Source of the DNA: Streptomyces asoensis
Lineage (GTDB): Bacteria; Actinomycetota; Actinomycetes; Streptomycetales; Streptomycetaceae
Length of the DNA: 64,000 nt
Direction of reading: 5' to 3'
NCBI RefSeq assembly: GCF_016860545.1
Contig: NZ_BNEB01000006.1
Span: 1 to 64,000, forward strand
The notes below the pieces were generated by a model. That model did no database searches and was not told the DNA's origin. It saw only the letters and a list, made by a program, of their open reading frames with translations. Shown one piece after another: positions 35,589-44,152 of the stretch (its first letter is position 1; each line of letters starts with the position of its first letter). The translations under genes and the position numbers were made by a program.

Positions 35589-37490
35589 ATGGCTGTCGAG
35601 GTTGAGGTCCGGTTCGAAGTCTCGCCAGGCGAGTTCGAACGAATCCGCGAGGATCTTTCGCAGCGGTCCCACTTCGGTGCGTATGAGATCCGCCGCGATC
35701 AGAGAAAAGTCCAACTGGACACGTACTTCGATTCACTGGGTCAGCTCGCTGCCCGTCACTGGTCACTGCGTATACGTGAGAAGGCAGACACGCTCCGTGT
35801 GACCTTCAAGCGTCCGCATCTCAGTGGCGGTCCGACCCAGCGCGAGGAGATCGAGAATCCCGGCGACGGTTCCTTGGTGGAAGTGATGAACCAGGTAGCC
35901 ACAATCCTCGCGGCCCAGAACATCGGTGCAACGGTCGGAACAAACATCGAGTACGCGGTCCACAGCGTCGGCGCTGCTGCCACCCTGCAGGCCATGGGGT
36001 TGGATCATCAGTACATGGTGGAAACCACCCGCGAACTCTGGATCTTGGGCAGCAACGGAGTCGACATCGTTGAACTCTGTTTGGACGAGAGCAAATACCG
36101 CGGCAAGGAAGCCCCTTCCACCCCCGAGTACCGGATCGAACTCGAGCTGCTTGACCAGACCAGGAGCGCCGATCTCGCCGAAATGAAGCGCATGGTCGCG
36201 GTCAATTACGGTGCACGTGAGGTGTTTCAGTCGAAATTCGAGCGGGCGATCATCCATGCCGACATGAACGGGTCGGTGGAGAAGGCGGAGTTGAAGCTCC
36301 AGTTCGGCAACGACGACCAGTACGACTCCCTGCTGGGCGAGTTGGAGCACAACGAACAGTTCATCGATGGGTATCGGTTCCAGCGCGCCGCGAACCGGAC
36401 GATCAAAGACATGTACTACGACACCAAGGGGCGCAACCTCTTCTTGCGGGGTGCATACATCAGGATCCGGTTGGAAGGGGGGCGCCGTCAGTTGACCTTT
36501 CGCCGCCTGAAGGAGAGAGGGGCCCCGACGACCTTCATGTCCAAGCAGGAGGAGTCCTCCATCCGTGAAAGCGACGACATCCGGGCCAAGTGGGAGGACA
36601 TCTGCAGCTTGCTGACTAAGTATCAGCATGTCTCAGAAGCGCCAGCCCCGGCCTCGTTCGATGATCTCCACGACACGCTGGAAAGAATGGGGCTTCGACC
36701 GAGCCTCGAAGTGCAGGTGAGCCGGAAGGCGTGGCTGGTACGCCGGTTCTCGGATTCGCACTCGCCGCACCTCACGGGGGAAGACCGACCCATCGTCAAA
36801 CTCAAGTTCGACGAGATCACCTACCGTCCTCCTGGGCGTAGCCGCACCGCTATGCGCCGGGAGTGTGAGGTCACCGGGGTGGAGGACGAGGCTGACTCAC
36901 CACAGAGGTACCAGACCGATCAGTACCTGGCATTCCTGCTTCTCTTCTCATCGAAGTGCAGCGAGTTCACCGGTGGCGAGGTAAGGAAGCTCACGAGCGC
37001 AAAGTACTTCGAAGGAGTCGTGGACCTTGGGCTCCGGAAGCAGCCCCCTTGGTACAAGACGCGTACAAGCACAGTGCTAGACGAGCCCACCGGGGGCACC
37101 CACCGTATACCGGCCCAAGTGCCCTCCGGGGGCATCTCCTGGGAGTATTTCCGGTTCACGGGCTCCCTGGCCATGTTGATCGGTGGACTCCTGGCCATGA
37201 GCATGGGTGGTGACGACGGTCTTCTGGCCGGGGGGTCCTCCCAAATCCCAGCAGTACTCCTTCAGACTCTCGGCTTCATCAGCCTCTGCGCGGGCTGGCT
37301 TGCCTTGACGAGGCACGCCGAACGGGGCAGTTCCCGGCGCAACAGGGGAATCGCCGTAGCGCTCTCCGCGATCGCCGCGATCGCCGTCACGCTGCCTTGG
37401 ACCGGACGCGACTTCACAGCGAACATGACCGGGTACATCGGGTTGATCGCCCTCGCGTGGTCTTACCTGAGGACCACCCGGCAGGACTGA
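35589..37490 (+). CDS. tandem CYTH-domain protein with four C-terminal membrane helices
   Basis: This encodes 633 residues from ATG 35589 with AGGGGG directly upstream. Residues 1-215 form one CYTH domain: 'VEVEVRFEV' is the ExExK-type signature with Arg for Lys, then 'QLDTYFDS', 'WSLRIREKADTLRVTFKRP' and 'YRIELELLD'. Residues ~225-470 form a second: 'KAELKLQFGN', 'IKDMYYDTKGRNLFLRG', 'YIRIRLEGGRRQLTFRRLK', 'PIVKLKFDEITYR'. Four hydrophobic segments follow near residues 517-540, 553-575, 587-605 and 612-627. CYTH/TTM proteins bind triphosphates in a beta-tunnel with metal ions (adenylate cyclase, thiamine triphosphatase, polyphosphate synthesis). A double CYTH anchored in the membrane recalls VTC-type polyphosphate polymerases in layout only. 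It could make, degrade or sense a nucleotide or polyphosphate signal. Confidence 0.78.
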   Translation: MAVEVEVRFEVSPGEFERIREDLSQRSHFGAYEIRRDQRKVQLDTYFDSLGQLAARHWSLRIREKADTLRVTFKRPHLSGGPTQREEIENPGDGSLVEVMNQVATILAAQNIGATVGTNIEYAVHSVGAAATLQAMGLDHQYMVETTRELWILGSNGVDIVELCLDESKYRGKEAPSTPEYRIELELLDQTRSADLAEMKRMVAVNYGAREVFQSKFERAIIHADMNGSVEKAELKLQFGNDDQYDSLLGELEHNEQFIDGYRFQRAANRTIKDMYYDTKGRNLFLRGAYIRIRLEGGRRQLTFRRLKERGAPTTFMSKQEESSIRESDDIRAKWEDICSLLTKYQHVSEAPAPASFDDLHDTLERMGLRPSLEVQVSRKAWLVRRFSDSHSPHLTGEDRPIVKLKFDEITYRPPGRSRTAMRRECEVTGVEDEADSPQRYQTDQYLAFLLLFSSKCSEFTGGEVRKLTSAKYFEGVVDLGLRKQPPWYKTRTSTVLDEPTGGTHRIPAQVPSGGISWEYFRFTGSLAMLIGGLLAMSMGGDDGLLAGGSSQIPAVLLQTLGFISLCAGWLALTRHAERGSSRRNRGIAVALSAIAAIAVTLPWTGRDFTANMTGYIGLIALAWSYLRTTRQD

Positions 37491-37507
37491 CGAGAGCGGG
37501 TGGACCC

Positions 37508-37679
37508 TCAGGAGGCCAGCTCGGGGCCATGGGGCGGCCCGCCGTCGAGTCGGCGTATGGGGACGAGCAGAGTGAAGGCGGCGGGCTGGCGGCCGGCAAG
37601 GGAGAGTCTGCCGCCCAGAGACACGGCCAGGTCCCGGGCGAGGGACAGGCCGATGCCGGAGCCCTCTCCCTCGCCTGTA
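37508..37679 (-). pseudogene. C-terminal fragment of a sensor histidine kinase
   Basis: The minus strand reads 'TGEGEGSGIGLSLARDLAVS', then 'LGGRLSLAGRQPAAFTLLVP' before a stop at 37508. This is the G2 box and final strand of a HATPase_c domain. The frame is cut exactly where the 52-bp repeat begins (37682), so the rest of the kinase has been lost. It indicates a rearrangement endpoint at the repeat. Confidence 0.75.
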
Positions 37680-37681
37680 CG

Positions 37682-37733
37682 TTCGCGCCGATCGAACGTC
37701 AGGCGTCAGTTCGACTACGACTGTCACAGCCCC
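37682..37733 (+). repeat. 52-bp imperfect direct repeat, copy 2
   Basis: This is the second copy of the element at 35211-35262, with five mismatches. It separates the truncated histidine kinase from the DUF3761 gene, about 80 bases before that gene's start, and may overlap its promoter. Confidence 0.8.
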
Positions 37734-37813
37734 GTGACCACAGGCTGATCTCCCCTGACGGCAGGTGCCCGACGGCGCATGATCGCAACTCCCGAACACT
37801 TGAGGAGAGCTTC

Positions 37814-38059
37814 ATGCTGACTACCTTGCGCAGCGCCGTGACCGCGACGCTCATGGCAGGTGCCCTTCTGGCTCCGGTGGCCCTCGCCACTGATGCCGCG
37901 GCGGCATCATGTGCCCGGCACACCACTGGCGTGTGCAAGGCGAATTCACCTCACCCCCGCGGCGCAACGGCCAAATGCAAGGACGGCACCTACTCCTACA
38001 GCGCCTCGTTCCGCGGCACTTGCTCCCACCACCGTGGCGTGAAGTACTGGTACCGCTGA
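37814..38059 (+). CDS. small secreted DUF3761-like protein
   Basis: This encodes 81 residues from ATG 37814 with GAGGAGAG at 37802-37809. A signal peptide ('SAVTATLMAGALLAPVALAT', cleavage near AAAA-SC) precedes a ~50-residue mature domain. That domain has four cysteines and the pattern 'GATAKCKDGTYSYS' and 'CSHHRGVKYWYR', typical of the DUF3761 family of short extracellular proteins. The cysteines probably form two disulfides. Function of the family is unknown. Confidence 0.78.
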   Translation: MLTTLRSAVTATLMAGALLAPVALATDAAAASCARHTTGVCKANSPHPRGATAKCKDGTYSYSASFRGTCSHHRGVKYWYR

Positions 38060-38614
38060 CAGACGCATACCGTTGCCTGCGACCGCTCGGGCGGGTGCAG
38101 GCATTGCCGTGGCTGGCTGCCGGGTCCGGCCGCGCCAACTCACGCCCGGTCAGCCAGCCCTGCGGGCATCAGTGATCGGTGTGGGGCCGGCCGTGAAGGC
38201 CCGAAGTGCACGTCAGTGGTGCGCATTTTCCAATCCTGTGGAGCGCTGTGTCATCTCCCCTACCGCCTATTCGTGTCAGCCACCCGTCGTCACAGCCAAG
38301 TCGGCATGCGCCGCCCTGCAGGGTGTTGCATAGGGCTTTGAGCTGGTCGATCTCTTGTGTATGGCCGGTGTCTTACGTCTGAGCGGGTGCGGGTGTAGAC
38401 GTTTACGGTGTTGCGGATGACGCAGTTATCGCGGCTGTTGAAGGTGGTGCGAGCTGGCTGGCAAGGGAACGCTGCGGCCTGATTTGCACCATCGCCGGAC
38501 AGGGCAAGGAGCACGGATCCATACTTGCGACACGTGGAGACACATACGTAGATGTCATAATTCGTATAGTCGCAGCACGGATTGACGACGCAGCTGGGGG
38601 GCTGACGCACACTC
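38060..38614. other. gene-free stretch of about 550 bp
   Basis: No convincing gene is seen. The minus strand around 38340-38470 has a short readable piece ('ARTTFNSRDNCVIRNTVNVY') that could be a relic of an unrecognised protein. Near 38500-38590 the sequence is A/T-richer and may hold the promoter of the gene at 38615. Confidence 0.5.
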
Positions 38615-39259
38615 ATGAGGACTCCGACATCATCCGGTACCGCCCGGTCCACAAGTCCGTGGCGGCCCAACGCCGAACTCCGTCTGCTCGTGAGAGCGCT
38701 GGCCGAGCCGGTGGTGGCCGACGTCGCCCCTGAGGAGCTCGCGCTCTTCGAGCGGCGCGCCCGCAACCACTTCCGCACCCGGCTGTGGCGCAGCAGGCCC
38801 TTGTCCCTGGATGTCGTGGGGCTGGCGACCGACGTGGTCACGCCAGCGGCGCTATCGGCGGCTGCCGGAGTGTTCGGGGTGATGTCGGCCGAGTGGGTGA
38901 GCCGGCTGGCCTCGCGCCTCGGCCGGGTGGCGCGGCGTCGGCGGCGGGCCGAGGCGGAGCCGTCCGAGTCCGCCGCATCCAGCACACCGCCGGTGGCAGC
39001 AGCGCCCACACCGACCGCGGCGGAACTGGCCTGCTGGCGTACGGCGGCGCTGTCGGGCGCTCTGCGGCATGTGTCTGAGCAACGAGCGGAACAAGTTGCC
39101 GACTCCGTACTCGCGGAACTCGTCCGCATGCTGGCCGCGGGCACCTCTGGCACCTCAGTCATCGGTCCCGGCGAGCCCGATTCCATCGGAAACAGGAGGC
39201 CGGCCGGAGATGAACCCGGGGACGTGAACGGAGAAGGTTCGGCGGCGACCAGGCGCTGA
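38615..39259 (+). CDS. hypothetical protein, partner of M48 protease
   Basis: This encodes 214 residues from ATG 38615. The N-terminal half is helical ('AELRLLVRALAEPVVADVAP', 'FERRARNHFRTRLWRSRP') and contains a mildly hydrophobic Ala/Val segment ('DVVTPAALSAAAGVFGVMSA'). The C-terminal part is low-complexity Ala/Glu/Pro. It ends one base before the start of the M48 gene, so the two are surely co-transcribed. No family is recognised; it may be an accessory or substrate protein of the protease. Confidence 0.6.
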   Translation: MRTPTSSGTARSTSPWRPNAELRLLVRALAEPVVADVAPEELALFERRARNHFRTRLWRSRPLSLDVVGLATDVVTPAALSAAAGVFGVMSAEWVSRLASRLGRVARRRRRAEAEPSESAASSTPPVAAAPTPTAAELACWRTAALSGALRHVSEQRAEQVADSVLAELVRMLAAGTSGTSVIGPGEPDSIGNRRPAGDEPGDVNGEGSAATRR

Positions 39260-39260
39260 C

Positions 39261-41456
39261 ATGTTCGTACGGGCCCTCCTCTTCTGTGTCGCCCTGGCGG
39301 CCGCCGCAGTGACGATCGCCTTTCCGGCCACCACCAGTCAGGAGGACGACGCCTCCAACGCGTACAGCATGTGCTGGCCGGGCGCGGTCCGGCAGTTCCA
39401 GTTGACCCTGCCGATGTCCCCCGTGGAGCGCGAGATCTTGCTCCAGGCACCGGTCTGGCCCCCGCAGCCGGTGGGGGACAAGGACGGACCGGCCCTGAAG
39501 CGGTACTTGGAGGAGCACTGCCCAGCGCCCCCGGTGCCCCGAGGCGAGTTCCGGGTGGGCCTCGCGCTGGGAATCTTGGGAGTGGGGGGCTTCGTCCTGT
39601 ACTGGCTGAGCCCGTACTGGCAGATCCTTCGCCACGGTCTGCTGAGACTGCGCCCAGGGTCCGGCTACCGGCCAGACCTCGCCGACGCGGTGTTCCGGCT
39701 GGCGGACGATGCCGGCGTTGCCGTCCAGGGGGTGTGGCTGAACCCGGACGACTACACCTCGAATGCCGTGGCCTTCGGGCACTGGCGGCGTCGGCACATC
39801 GAGCTCGCCAGTGGCATGGCGAAGCGCTTCGACGAGGATCCGGACACCTTCGAGGTGGTCGTCCGCCATGAACTCGGCCACATCCGCCACCGCGACCTCG
39901 ACACCACCCAGGGCGTCACGGCCCTGTGGAAAGCGTTCATCGTGCTGCTTGGCGCCGCCTTTTGCTTCGCCGTGTCCGGTGATGCCGGGGACGGTACGTA
40001 CCTGCTGCGGCTCTCCTTCCATCTGGCCCTGCTGGTCTGTTTGTTGTACGCGGCCCGCAACGCCTTCCTCCAGTCCAGGGAACTGCATGCTGACGCGTTC
40101 GCCGTACAGGGCGGCGCCACCCGAACGGGTCGAGGGGAAGATCGACGACGGAGCCTGGACACCTTCTTCGTCGATCTGGCCGCCGGACGCGGCGGCAACG
40201 GTCTGCCGTTCGGTACCCACCCCGCCCTCCAGCGTCGCCGGGCGGCCCTACGCCACCCTGCCCTCGCCGGCGAACTCAGCATTTGGGAAGCCGCGTTGAC
40301 CGGCTGTGTCGCCCTGCTGGCCGTGAACCTGCTGCTGGGTGACAGCTACGACATCATGCTGACCGGGCTGCGCCTGGGCCTCCTGGACATCGACACGCTG
40401 CGCCCGGTCTACACCTGGCTGGCGCTGCCCCTGCTCCTGCCGGCCGGCGCCGTCCTCGGGGCCGGCATCCGGCACACGGTCACCGCGTGGGGCGGTGCGC
40501 GCGGTGGACGCGCCGTGATGGGACGGCTGGCACTGCTCGCTCTGGGACTGTACGCGGGGCTGTGCGCCGGGTGCGCGCTCCATCCGAGCCAGACGTACGG
40601 GGACCGGTCCGTGCAGTTGCGCAGCATGTGGTGGAGCCCGGTCACCGACTCCCTCGGTCTCGGCCTCGCGCTGACAGCGGCGCTGTCGGTCCTGGCGCTC
40701 GCCCTGTTCGCCCTCGCCTGCGACGCCGTGCGCGGACCTCGGGTCGCGTCCTGGTGGGCGGGCGCGTACGGCGTGCTCGTCACAGCCACCTGGTTCCCGA
40801 CGGCCCTTCCGGACGGGAGCACACCGTACGTCCGCGGCGTGGTGATCGGGATAGCCCTCCTCGGCGGCGCGCTCCTGGCGTTCCCGCGCCGTCAGCCGGG
40901 AAGTACGCCCGCTCCTGTGCGGCTGGTCCCACAGGAGCCGGTGACACGGACCGAGGCGCCGTCCGTGACGGGGCTGCGACTGCTGCTGGCGCATGCCGTC
41001 ACCGCCGCCGCAGCAGCCGGCGCCGTCGTCGTGGCGGCTCGCCTCCTGGTAGAGACTCCCGACGCGCCGCTCGCCTTGGTAGCCGCTTCGGGCCTGGTCT
41101 GCTACGCCGGCGTCCTGGCCGGTGCGGCAGCCGCCCCGCACGACGCCGAGTTCCGGCGTCGCATCCGGTACGCCGTGATCTGCCTGGCCCTGAGTGTGGG
41201 CGCCGCCTTTTTGAAGGCTTTGGGGGGCGTCTCGCCAGGCGTCGAACTGGGTCTGCTTCTCAGCGCGGCCGCGGCCGGCGTCGCGGTGACCGGCCGTATC
41301 TCAGCGTCCGCCGTCTACGCCTTCCGCCACCGCCACGGTGCGGCGACGGCCCCGCCGGCAGCCGGCCCGTCCGACGTCACCGCCCAGCCGCGCCCGGCCG
41401 GTCCGCGAAACAAGCCCGGACATCGGCGCCAGCGCACCCCGGGACAGCACCGCTGA
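39261..41456 (+). CDS. M48-family membrane metalloprotease
   Basis: This encodes 731 residues from ATG 39261. After an N-terminal membrane segment ('ALLFCVALAAAAVTIAF') and a second one near residue 95, the catalytic region has 'VVVRHELGHIRHRDLDT' near residue 202, the zinc-binding HExxH of the HtpX/Ste24 class, with the later zinc Glu probably in 'LQSRELHADAFA'. The C-terminal half contains about eight further hydrophobic helices. M48 proteases cleave membrane or lipoprotein substrates. The preceding gene is one base away. The C-terminal tail is Pro/Arg-rich and cytosolic in appearance. Confidence 0.85.
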   Translation: MFVRALLFCVALAAAAVTIAFPATTSQEDDASNAYSMCWPGAVRQFQLTLPMSPVEREILLQAPVWPPQPVGDKDGPALKRYLEEHCPAPPVPRGEFRVGLALGILGVGGFVLYWLSPYWQILRHGLLRLRPGSGYRPDLADAVFRLADDAGVAVQGVWLNPDDYTSNAVAFGHWRRRHIELASGMAKRFDEDPDTFEVVVRHELGHIRHRDLDTTQGVTALWKAFIVLLGAAFCFAVSGDAGDGTYLLRLSFHLALLVCLLYAARNAFLQSRELHADAFAVQGGATRTGRGEDRRRSLDTFFVDLAAGRGGNGLPFGTHPALQRRRAALRHPALAGELSIWEAALTGCVALLAVNLLLGDSYDIMLTGLRLGLLDIDTLRPVYTWLALPLLLPAGAVLGAGIRHTVTAWGGARGGRAVMGRLALLALGLYAGLCAGCALHPSQTYGDRSVQLRSMWWSPVTDSLGLGLALTAALSVLALALFALACDAVRGPRVASWWAGAYGVLVTATWFPTALPDGSTPYVRGVVIGIALLGGALLAFPRRQPGSTPAPVRLVPQEPVTRTEAPSVTGLRLLLAHAVTAAAAAGAVVVAARLLVETPDAPLALVAASGLVCYAGVLAGAAAAPHDAEFRRRIRYAVICLALSVGAAFLKALGGVSPGVELGLLLSAAAAGVAVTGRISASAVYAFRHRHGAATAPPAAGPSDVTAQPRPAGPRNKPGHRRQRTPGQHR

Positions 41457-41489
41457 CCTGAGAGCCCGCCCCGCACGGTGGGCGAGTGC

Positions 41490-42503
41490 TCACGAGGCGC
41501 GTCGAAAGACGGTGGCCGGCCCGATGACGCGGAGTCCGTATTTGTCGCGGACGCGGTCAACGGCTGCTTCGGCCACCAGCCGGGTTTCGCGGGTGTCGTC
41601 AAGGCTGATCTGCCGGGAAACCTGGTCGATGTCGACCAGGTCCTCGCCCTTGAGTGCCAGTGCGGTGAGGCGGCCGCGTTGCAGGCCGGCGGCATCCATC
41701 AGCCGGTAGGCGAGGGTGCGCAGGTCGTCGTCGTGCGCGGACGGCTCGGGAAGACGGCGGGTCTTCTCCCACGCCGTGCCGCCGGCGAACTTCAGCACCA
41801 GCGTCAGGCCGCGAGCAGCCTGACCGCGCCAACGCAGCAGATGGCCGAGCTGTACGACGAGGTCGAGGAGGGTGCTGCGGACCTCGGCGCCGTCCAAGAC
41901 GTGGCGGGGGAAGGAGCAGCGGACGGTCGCCGCGGCGGGCAGCATGCGGGGGGTGACGGGGCGGGGGTCGATGCCGCGGGCGCGGTCGCTGGCGGTGCGG
42001 CCGGCGCGCCCGCCCAGCAGGCGCTGGACCGTGTCGGTGGGGATGGCGGCGAGCAGGCCGATGGTGTGGATGCCGTAGTCGTGCAGCGCTGCTGCCTGAC
42101 GGGGTCCGATGCCGTGCAGGGCGTCGACGGGCAGCGGTCCGAGCCAGCCGGTGACCTGGTCGGGGGCAACGGCCAGGACTCCGCCGGGCTGGCTGATCCG
42201 GGCGGAGGCCGTGGCGGCGACGGTGATGGACGGGCCCACGCCGATGCGGAGGTCGACGCCGAGGCGGGACAGGGCGCGGACGCGCAGCATCTCCCCCAGC
42301 TGTGCGGCGTCGGCGCGGTGGTAGCGCAGTGCGCCCTTCAGTTCCATCAGCGCCGCGGTCGGCGGTAGTGCCTGCACGACGGGGGACAGCTCCGCCATCT
42401 GTTCCAGGACCTGCCGGTAGGTCTCCTCCGGCAGGCGGTCCGGGCAGCGCACATGCATCACCGTGCTCCGGCCCTCCGGGCCCGCCGGCAGTTCTGCTGT
42501 CAT
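41490..42503 (-). CDS. Y-family DNA polymerase-like protein, catalytic site doubtful
   Basis: This encodes 337 residues from ATG 42503, preceded by GGAGGTGG. It aligns with DinB/ImuB-type proteins from the palm onward: 'LGVDLRIGVGPSITVAATAS' (fingers), 'GPLPVDALHGIGPRQAAALH' (thumb HhH), then a little-finger domain with 'LTLVLKFAGGT' and 'KTRRLPEPSAHDDDLRTLAY'. The usual N-terminal DxDxFFA motif is absent, and the second acidic motif is replaced by 'TAALMELKGALRY'. It therefore probably cannot bind the two metals needed for catalysis. It may act as an accessory translesion factor, as ImuB does in other actinobacteria. It is divergent from the DUF6233 gene across a region with TCGAACA sites. 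Confidence 0.7.
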   Translation of the reverse strand: MTAELPAGPEGRSTVMHVRCPDRLPEETYRQVLEQMAELSPVVQALPPTAALMELKGALRYHRADAAQLGEMLRVRALSRLGVDLRIGVGPSITVAATASARISQPGGVLAVAPDQVTGWLGPLPVDALHGIGPRQAAALHDYGIHTIGLLAAIPTDTVQRLLGGRAGRTASDRARGIDPRPVTPRMLPAAATVRCSFPRHVLDGAEVRSTLLDLVVQLGHLLRWRGQAARGLTLVLKFAGGTAWEKTRRLPEPSAHDDDLRTLAYRLMDAAGLQRGRLTALALKGEDLVDIDQVSRQISLDDTRETRLVAEAAVDRVRDKYGLRVIGPATVFRRAS

Positions 42504-42529
42504 GACGTCCACCTCCACACCCCACATTA

Positions 42530-42597
42530 TCGAACAGAAAATCGAACACGCGAGGCCGCGAAGCCGATCATGGGCATAGAATCAAAAATGTGTTCGA
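42530..42597. promoter_or_regulatory. TCGAACA half-sites between divergent genes
   Basis: TCGAACA occurs at 42530-42536 and 42542-42548, and its complement TGTTCGA at 42591-42597. These are half-sites of the Gram-positive LexA/SOS box (CGAAC-N4-GTTCG). No properly spaced palindrome is present, so damage control of the polymerase-like gene is only a suggestion. Confidence 0.35.
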
Positions 42598-43033
42598 TGA
42601 CCTGCCGCCCGATCTGGAGCGCCTGCACACCCTGCGGGTGTGGCACGCCATGTGGCTGGCCCGCATCGACGCGAAGATCGCAGAGGTGCGCAAGCGGCAG
42701 ACAGAGACCGAGCGGGGCCGGGCACGCCGGCCGCGGCCGCCGGAGTGGACGGTCGAGCTCGGCATCGGCGCAGGCCGCCCGCCGGTGCAGGTCCATGCCG
42801 GCGACTGCTACGCCGCGGGCAGACGCCGCCGCGCCGTCGACCGCGACGAAGCCCGCCGCCTCCTGGCCGACGGCCTGCGCGCCTGCATCCACTGCCGGCC
42901 CGACACCCGCCTGAACGTCATCGACTTATCCGACGGCCCCACCCTCGCCCCAGCCCTCATGGCGCCGGAAGGACACCGCCGATGCACCCCGCTCCCCCAC
43001 CGCCGATCACCGAACCCGACCCGTCCGCTCTGA
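42590..43033 (+). CDS. DUF6233 family protein
   Basis: This encodes 147 residues from GTG 42590. The N-terminus 'DLPPDLERLHTLRVWHAMWL' starts a charged helix ('RIDAKIAEVRKRQTETERGR'). Then comes 'WTVELGIGAGRPPVQVHAGD' and 'CYAAG', and later 'ACIHCRPDTRLNVID', which is the family's usual layout with conserved Cys/His residues. DUF6233 proteins are small, common in Streptomyces and of unknown function. The last ~25 residues overlap the next gene and are atypical. Confidence 0.75.
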   Translation: MFDDLPPDLERLHTLRVWHAMWLARIDAKIAEVRKRQTETERGRARRPRPPEWTVELGIGAGRPPVQVHAGDCYAAGRRRRAVDRDEARRLLADGLRACIHCRPDTRLNVIDLSDGPTLAPALMAPEGHRRCTPLPHRRSPNPTRPL

Positions 43034-43185
43034 CCTGCCTGGGCAGCCAGGCCGGCCCCTGCGCCGCCTGCCAGCGCACCACCCACAAGTACGGGCACGG
43101 CGGCATGCCGCTGTGCCCGTGGTGCGCGGCACCGGTCCTGGAGCAGTGGGGCCCGCACGTGCGCCACCTCAACACCCGCCCCTGA
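42982..43185 (+). CDS. small zinc-ribbon-like protein
   Basis: This encodes 67 residues from ATG 42982 with GGAAGGA at 42967-42973; it overlaps the end of the DUF6233 gene in another frame. It has two CxxC pairs ('CAACQRTTHKYG' and 'LCPWCAAP') about 17 residues apart, consistent with a single zinc ribbon. Function is unknown; overlap suggests coupling to the DUF6233 gene. Confidence 0.6.
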   Translation: MHPAPPPPITEPDPSALTCLGSQAGPCAACQRTTHKYGHGGMPLCPWCAAPVLEQWGPHVRHLNTRP

Positions 43186-43217
43186 CCCGTATCCGACGGC
43201 CGGCCGCAGCGGCGGGA

Positions 43218-43424
43218 TCAGTCAGCGGAGGGGATGCGGGCGCCGATCTCGCGAGCCAGGCGGTTCGCCTCCCCCGCGGCGCTCCCGCCTTCCTGAGCCA
43301 CGCTGCGCAACACATTGAGCAGGTCGTACGCCTCGTCCAGGGTCAGCAGGCGCAGCCGCTCGACGTCGTGTTCCACGGGCGCAAAGTCGATCTCGTCGAG
43401 GTCAAGGTGGTCATAGCCGTCCAT
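43218..43424 (-). CDS. DUF6417-like small protein (intact copy)
   Basis: This encodes 68 residues. 'MDGYDHLDLDEIDFAPVEHD' and 'LRLLTLDEAYDLLNVLRSVA' form an acidic N-terminus and a helical body, resembling the streptomycete DUF6417 family. A broken second copy lies at 45597-45787. The conserved start region is shared at DNA level (CTCGTCGAGGTC...). Function is unknown. Confidence 0.6.
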   Translation of the reverse strand: MDGYDHLDLDEIDFAPVEHDVERLRLLTLDEAYDLLNVLRSVAQEGGSAAGEANRLAREIGARIPSAD

Positions 43425-43688
43425 GAGCTGGGCAACGTCCTCGGAGCTCTACAAGTCACGACGGAAACGGCCCGCGGCCCCGCGCGGCATTGTCGCCGAC
43501 CCTGGGGGCCGCAGGGAAGCAAAGTGAGGTTGTGGAGGGCGGCCACCTACGCGGCGAATGGCTCTGCGAGGGCTTCAGTCGGACGACCGTCCTCACAGGA
43601 ACATAGGCGAGGCCCGGGAGCACTGCCCCTCTACAACCACGCCTGGCACAAACAGCGGGGCATACTCGCACCCCCGCCCCGGTGGCCG

Positions 43689-43737
43689 GGCGGGGCTCCC
43701 ATCCCGGCTCGGGGAAACACAGAACGGGAGCCCCGCC
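43689..43737 (-). terminator. 12-bp hairpin after the Ku relic
   Basis: GGCGGGGCTCCC at 43689-43700 pairs with GGGAGCCCCGCC at 43726-43737. It lies just downstream (minus strand) of the Ku relic and is matched by a related hairpin at 46058-46096 after the second Ku-tail relic, so it is probably the ancestral terminator. Confidence 0.55.
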
Positions 43738-44060
43738 TCCATCTTCTCAACGGCCAAGCGGATATCACGCGCGTGGACGCCAGCGGCATCGTCGGTCTCA
43801 CCGTGGGAGGTCTGCGCTCAGCCGACTCCTGCGGCGCGGCCAAGGGGTCCAGGACCTGTCCTTGCTCCTTCGGTTCCGGCACTTCGGGCAGCTGCTGTAC
43901 GCCGCCTTCAACTCGATGATCTTGGCGACGGCCTCGGTGTAGAAGTTGTGGGACTCCTCCCCCCTCGGGATCCTCGCGGACCCATGGCCTCCATCAGCGC
44001 CAGCGCGCCCTTGATTTCGCTCTCGGAGACCTCCACCGTCGGCGGCAGCAGATCGTGAAG
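43738..44060 (-). pseudogene. Ku (NHEJ) protein relic, C-terminal half
   Basis: The minus strand reads in successive frames 'HDLLPPTVEVSESEIKGALA' and 'LMEAMG', then 'SHNFYTEAVAKIIELKA', then 'QQLPEVPEPKEQGQVLDPLA' and 'APQESAE'. This is the bridge and C-terminal arm of bacterial Ku, the DNA-end-binding homodimer that recruits ligase LigD. At least two frameshifts and the loss of the N-terminal beta-barrel make it inactive. It lies upstream of the DUF6417-like gene, and the arrangement is partly repeated at 45.6-46.3 kb. Confidence 0.72.
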
Positions 44061-44152
44061 CGGCGCGCGACCGCACCACCGTGTCGCGCGCCGCCGGCAT
44101 GTCACGCCGGGGCGATCCCCACATCGCTCACCGGCTCAAGGGGCTGGTTGGG

